The notes below the pieces were generated by a model. It was not told where the DNA came from, did no database searches, and worked only from the letters and a program-made list of their open reading frames with translations. The position numbers were made by a program, and so were the translations under genes. A DNA stretch of 6,947 nt from Angelakisella sp. (GTDB lineage Bacteria > Bacillota > Clostridia > Oscillospirales > Ruminococcaceae), in the NCBI GenBank assembly GCA_022794295.1, contig JAAWEO010000111.1:1-6947 (forward strand), read 5' to 3'. The first letter of the stretch is position 1. Every line of letters starts with the position of its first letter. This document shows, in pieces, positions 6,228-6,947 of this stretch.

Positions 6228-6563
6228 ATGAAGGGCAAAGGCTATACCAACCTAACCATCCCCCAGGCGCGGCAGCTGTTGGCGGAGGACCGCCGGGCCA
6301 CCCTGGTGGACACCCGTGGTCCCAAGGAGTACCTTCAGGGTACCCTGCCAGGAAGCATCTCCATTCCCGAGGCGGAGATGGACCGGCGGGCACCCCTGCT
6401 GCTCCGGGACAAGAGCGCCCCTGTGCTGGTATTCTGCCGCACCGGGGCATGCAGCTGGCGCTCCGCCCAGCGCCTGGCAGAGCTTGGCTACACCCAAGTC
6501 TACAATGTAGGCGGCTATTTAGAGTGGCTATTTTCGGACCCTACCCAGCGCTTCGCGCCTTAA
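6228..6563 (+). CDS. Single-domain rhodanese-like sulfurtransferase
   Basis: This is a 111-residue stand-alone rhodanese domain, probably a cytoplasmic carrier of sulfane sulfur on a cysteine persulfide. Seen in order: helix IPQARQLLAE (11-20), the strand and motif TLVDTRGPKEY (25-35) matching the rhodanese LxDxR element, PGSISIP (41-47), then the active-site strand and loop VLVFCRTGACS (66-76) with catalytic Cys70, helix RSAQRLAELGY (78-88) and the ending VYNVGGYLEW (91-100). The loop usually reads C-R-x-G-x-R-S; here the second Arg is Cys75, placing two cysteines within one loop. ATG at 6228 follows AAAGGAG (6213-6219) at eight bases; an in-frame ATG at 6189 has no comparable site. No thiosulfate or other donor can be deduced. 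It ends the plus-strand gene run. Confidence 0.92.
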   Translation: MKGKGYTNLTIPQARQLLAEDRRATLVDTRGPKEYLQGTLPGSISIPEAEMDRRAPLLLRDKSAPVLVFCRTGACSWRSAQRLAELGYTQVYNVGGYLEWLFSDPTQRFAP

Positions 6564-6567
6564 CACC

Positions 6568-6696
6568 GTGCGGCGGTTTAGTGGGTGCCTGGAGTCTTAA
6601 CGGGCACAAGGCGAAACGATTCCCCTGCCTTTGACGGACTGGATGGGGGAAGCTCCTACCGATCCAAGACTCCAGGCACAACCTGTCGCCCCGCAC
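6568..6696. other. Two-tier long inverted repeat, candidate structured RNA or 3' UTR element
   Basis: GTGCCTGGAGTCTT (6585-6598) and AAGACTCCAGGCAC (6666-6679) form a perfect 14-bp inverted repeat around a 67-nt interior. The outer pair GTGCGG (6568-6573) and CCGCAC (6691-6696) lies on the same symmetry axis, and GGTT (6575-6578) can pair with AACC (6680-6683) with a bulge. Inside, TTCCCC (6620-6625) can pair with GGGGAA (6646-6651), or AAGGC (6608-6612) with GCCTT (6627-6631); these two are mutually exclusive. No T-run follows, so it is not a standard terminator. It starts four bases after the rhodanese stop. I cannot match it to a known riboswitch or RNA family by eye. Confidence 0.5.
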
Positions 6697-6892
6697 ACGC
6701 TCCCGTAGGGTCTAAAGTTTGGGGCCGCCCTTTCCAAAGGGCTGGGCGTAGCCCACGTGCCCGAAGGGCTCGGGGTCAGGGCGGCGCCCTGGTCGCCCGT
6801 CGCAACGGGCAAAATTCCTTATACGGAGTGAGCATTTCTGCCGCCGCGGCGGCGTCTCGGAGCGCAACTGCCCCGAAGGGGCAGCTCTTAGC
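6697..6892. repeat. Gene-free run of short perfect hairpins
   Basis: No credible gene is present. Perfect short inverted repeats follow one another: GCCCTTT/AAAGGGC (6727-6742), GGGC/GCCC (6744-6754), GCCC-GAA-GGGC (6759-6769), CAGGGC/GCCCTG (6777-6791), GCCCGT/ACGGGC (6795-6810, loop CGCA), the 14-bp palindrome GCCGCCGCGGCGGC (6840-6853) and CTGCCCC-GAA-GGGGCAG (6868-6884). GCCGCCC (6724-6730) can also pair with GGGCGGC (6779-6785), enclosing three of these. This looks like a composite intergenic repeat rather than coding sequence; whether it recurs in the genome cannot be told from one window. Confidence 0.5.
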
Positions 6893-6898
6893 GCGGAG

Positions 6899-6945
6899 AG
6901 GCTTTGCTCCTTTCTTTTTGCGATAGAAAAAGAAAGGAGAAGCCT
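6899..6945 (+). promoter_or_regulatory. Long hairpin whose right arm holds a possible ribosome binding site
   Basis: CTCCTTTCTTTTT (6907-6919) pairs perfectly with AAAAAGAAAGGAG (6927-6939) around the loop GCGATAG. It extends outward through AGGCTT (6899-6904) and AAGCCT (6940-6945) past a two-base bulge, for 19 pairs in total. The right arm contains AGAAAGGAG, and the window ends eight bases later, where a start codon would be expected if a gene begins just past the edge. In that case the hairpin would bury its ribosome binding site. Equally it could be an intergenic repeat with no regulatory role. Confidence 0.45.
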
Positions 6946-6947
6946 GC

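Noticed and set aside
6585..6679. A second MITE bounded by the 14-bp inverted repeat
   Set aside because: I find no matching target duplication at the ends, and the outer GTGCGG/CCGCAC pair continues the symmetry beyond the supposed ends, which fits an RNA stem better.
6564..6720. Known riboswitch (cobalamin, T-box, c-di-GMP, TPP, FMN) or 6S/SRP RNA
   Set aside because: None of the conserved core motifs I know for these classes is present in the right order, so I left it unassigned.
6585..6926. A 113-codon plus-strand open frame in the right-hand intergenic region
   Set aside because: It runs through the 14-bp inverted repeat and the hairpin series, has no ribosome binding site and gives an Arg/Gly/Ala-rich product with no family.

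Overview
The window looks like chromosome from a GC-rich, low-branching Firmicute of the gut Clostridia type (Oscillospiraceae: Flavonifractor, Lawsonibacter or a relative). The reasons are strong Shine-Dalgarno sites (GGAGG, AAAGGAG), GTG and TTG starts, high-GC coding regions separated by short AT-rich gaps, and the kinds of genes present. The family-level placement is an inference; the genus cannot be read from this sequence.

Layout. Positions 1-200 hold no credible gene and are dense in small hairpins; a strong plus-strand-oriented intrinsic terminator follows at 201-248. A minus-strand gene (247-1845) encodes a YkpA-type ABC-F ATPase. It is divergent from a plus-strand run: trkA (2196-3563), trkH (3576-5030) and mscL (5082-5531). 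The divergent intergenic region carries two back-to-back extended -10 promoters and, between the trkA promoter and the trkA start, a 161-bp hairpin MITE flanked by a 3-bp TTA duplication. After mscL come three small genes: a DUF1858 CxxC protein (5596-5793), an unrecognised 94-residue protein (5901-6185) and a single-domain rhodanese (6228-6563). From 6564 to the end there is no gene. That stretch holds a long two-tier inverted repeat, a series of short perfect hairpins, and a 13-bp hairpin whose right arm carries a possible ribosome binding site for a gene beyond the edge.

How the genes fit together. TrkA and TrkH form a K+ uptake system: TrkH is the pore and TrkA the cytosolic nucleotide-binding gate. 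MscL is the large mechanosensitive channel that relieves turgor after hypo-osmotic shock. Together they form an osmotic or turgor block. The three small downstream genes suggest thiol or sulfane-sulfur chemistry (a CxxC protein and a two-cysteine rhodanese), but no pathway can be assigned.

Most unusual points: the hairpin MITE in the trkA leader; the second ATPase site of the ABC-F protein, which lacks the Walker A lysine, the catalytic Glu and the switch His; the extra cysteine in the rhodanese active-site loop; and the long inverted repeat just after the rhodanese gene. I see no CRISPR array, tRNA, rRNA, transposase or phage gene.
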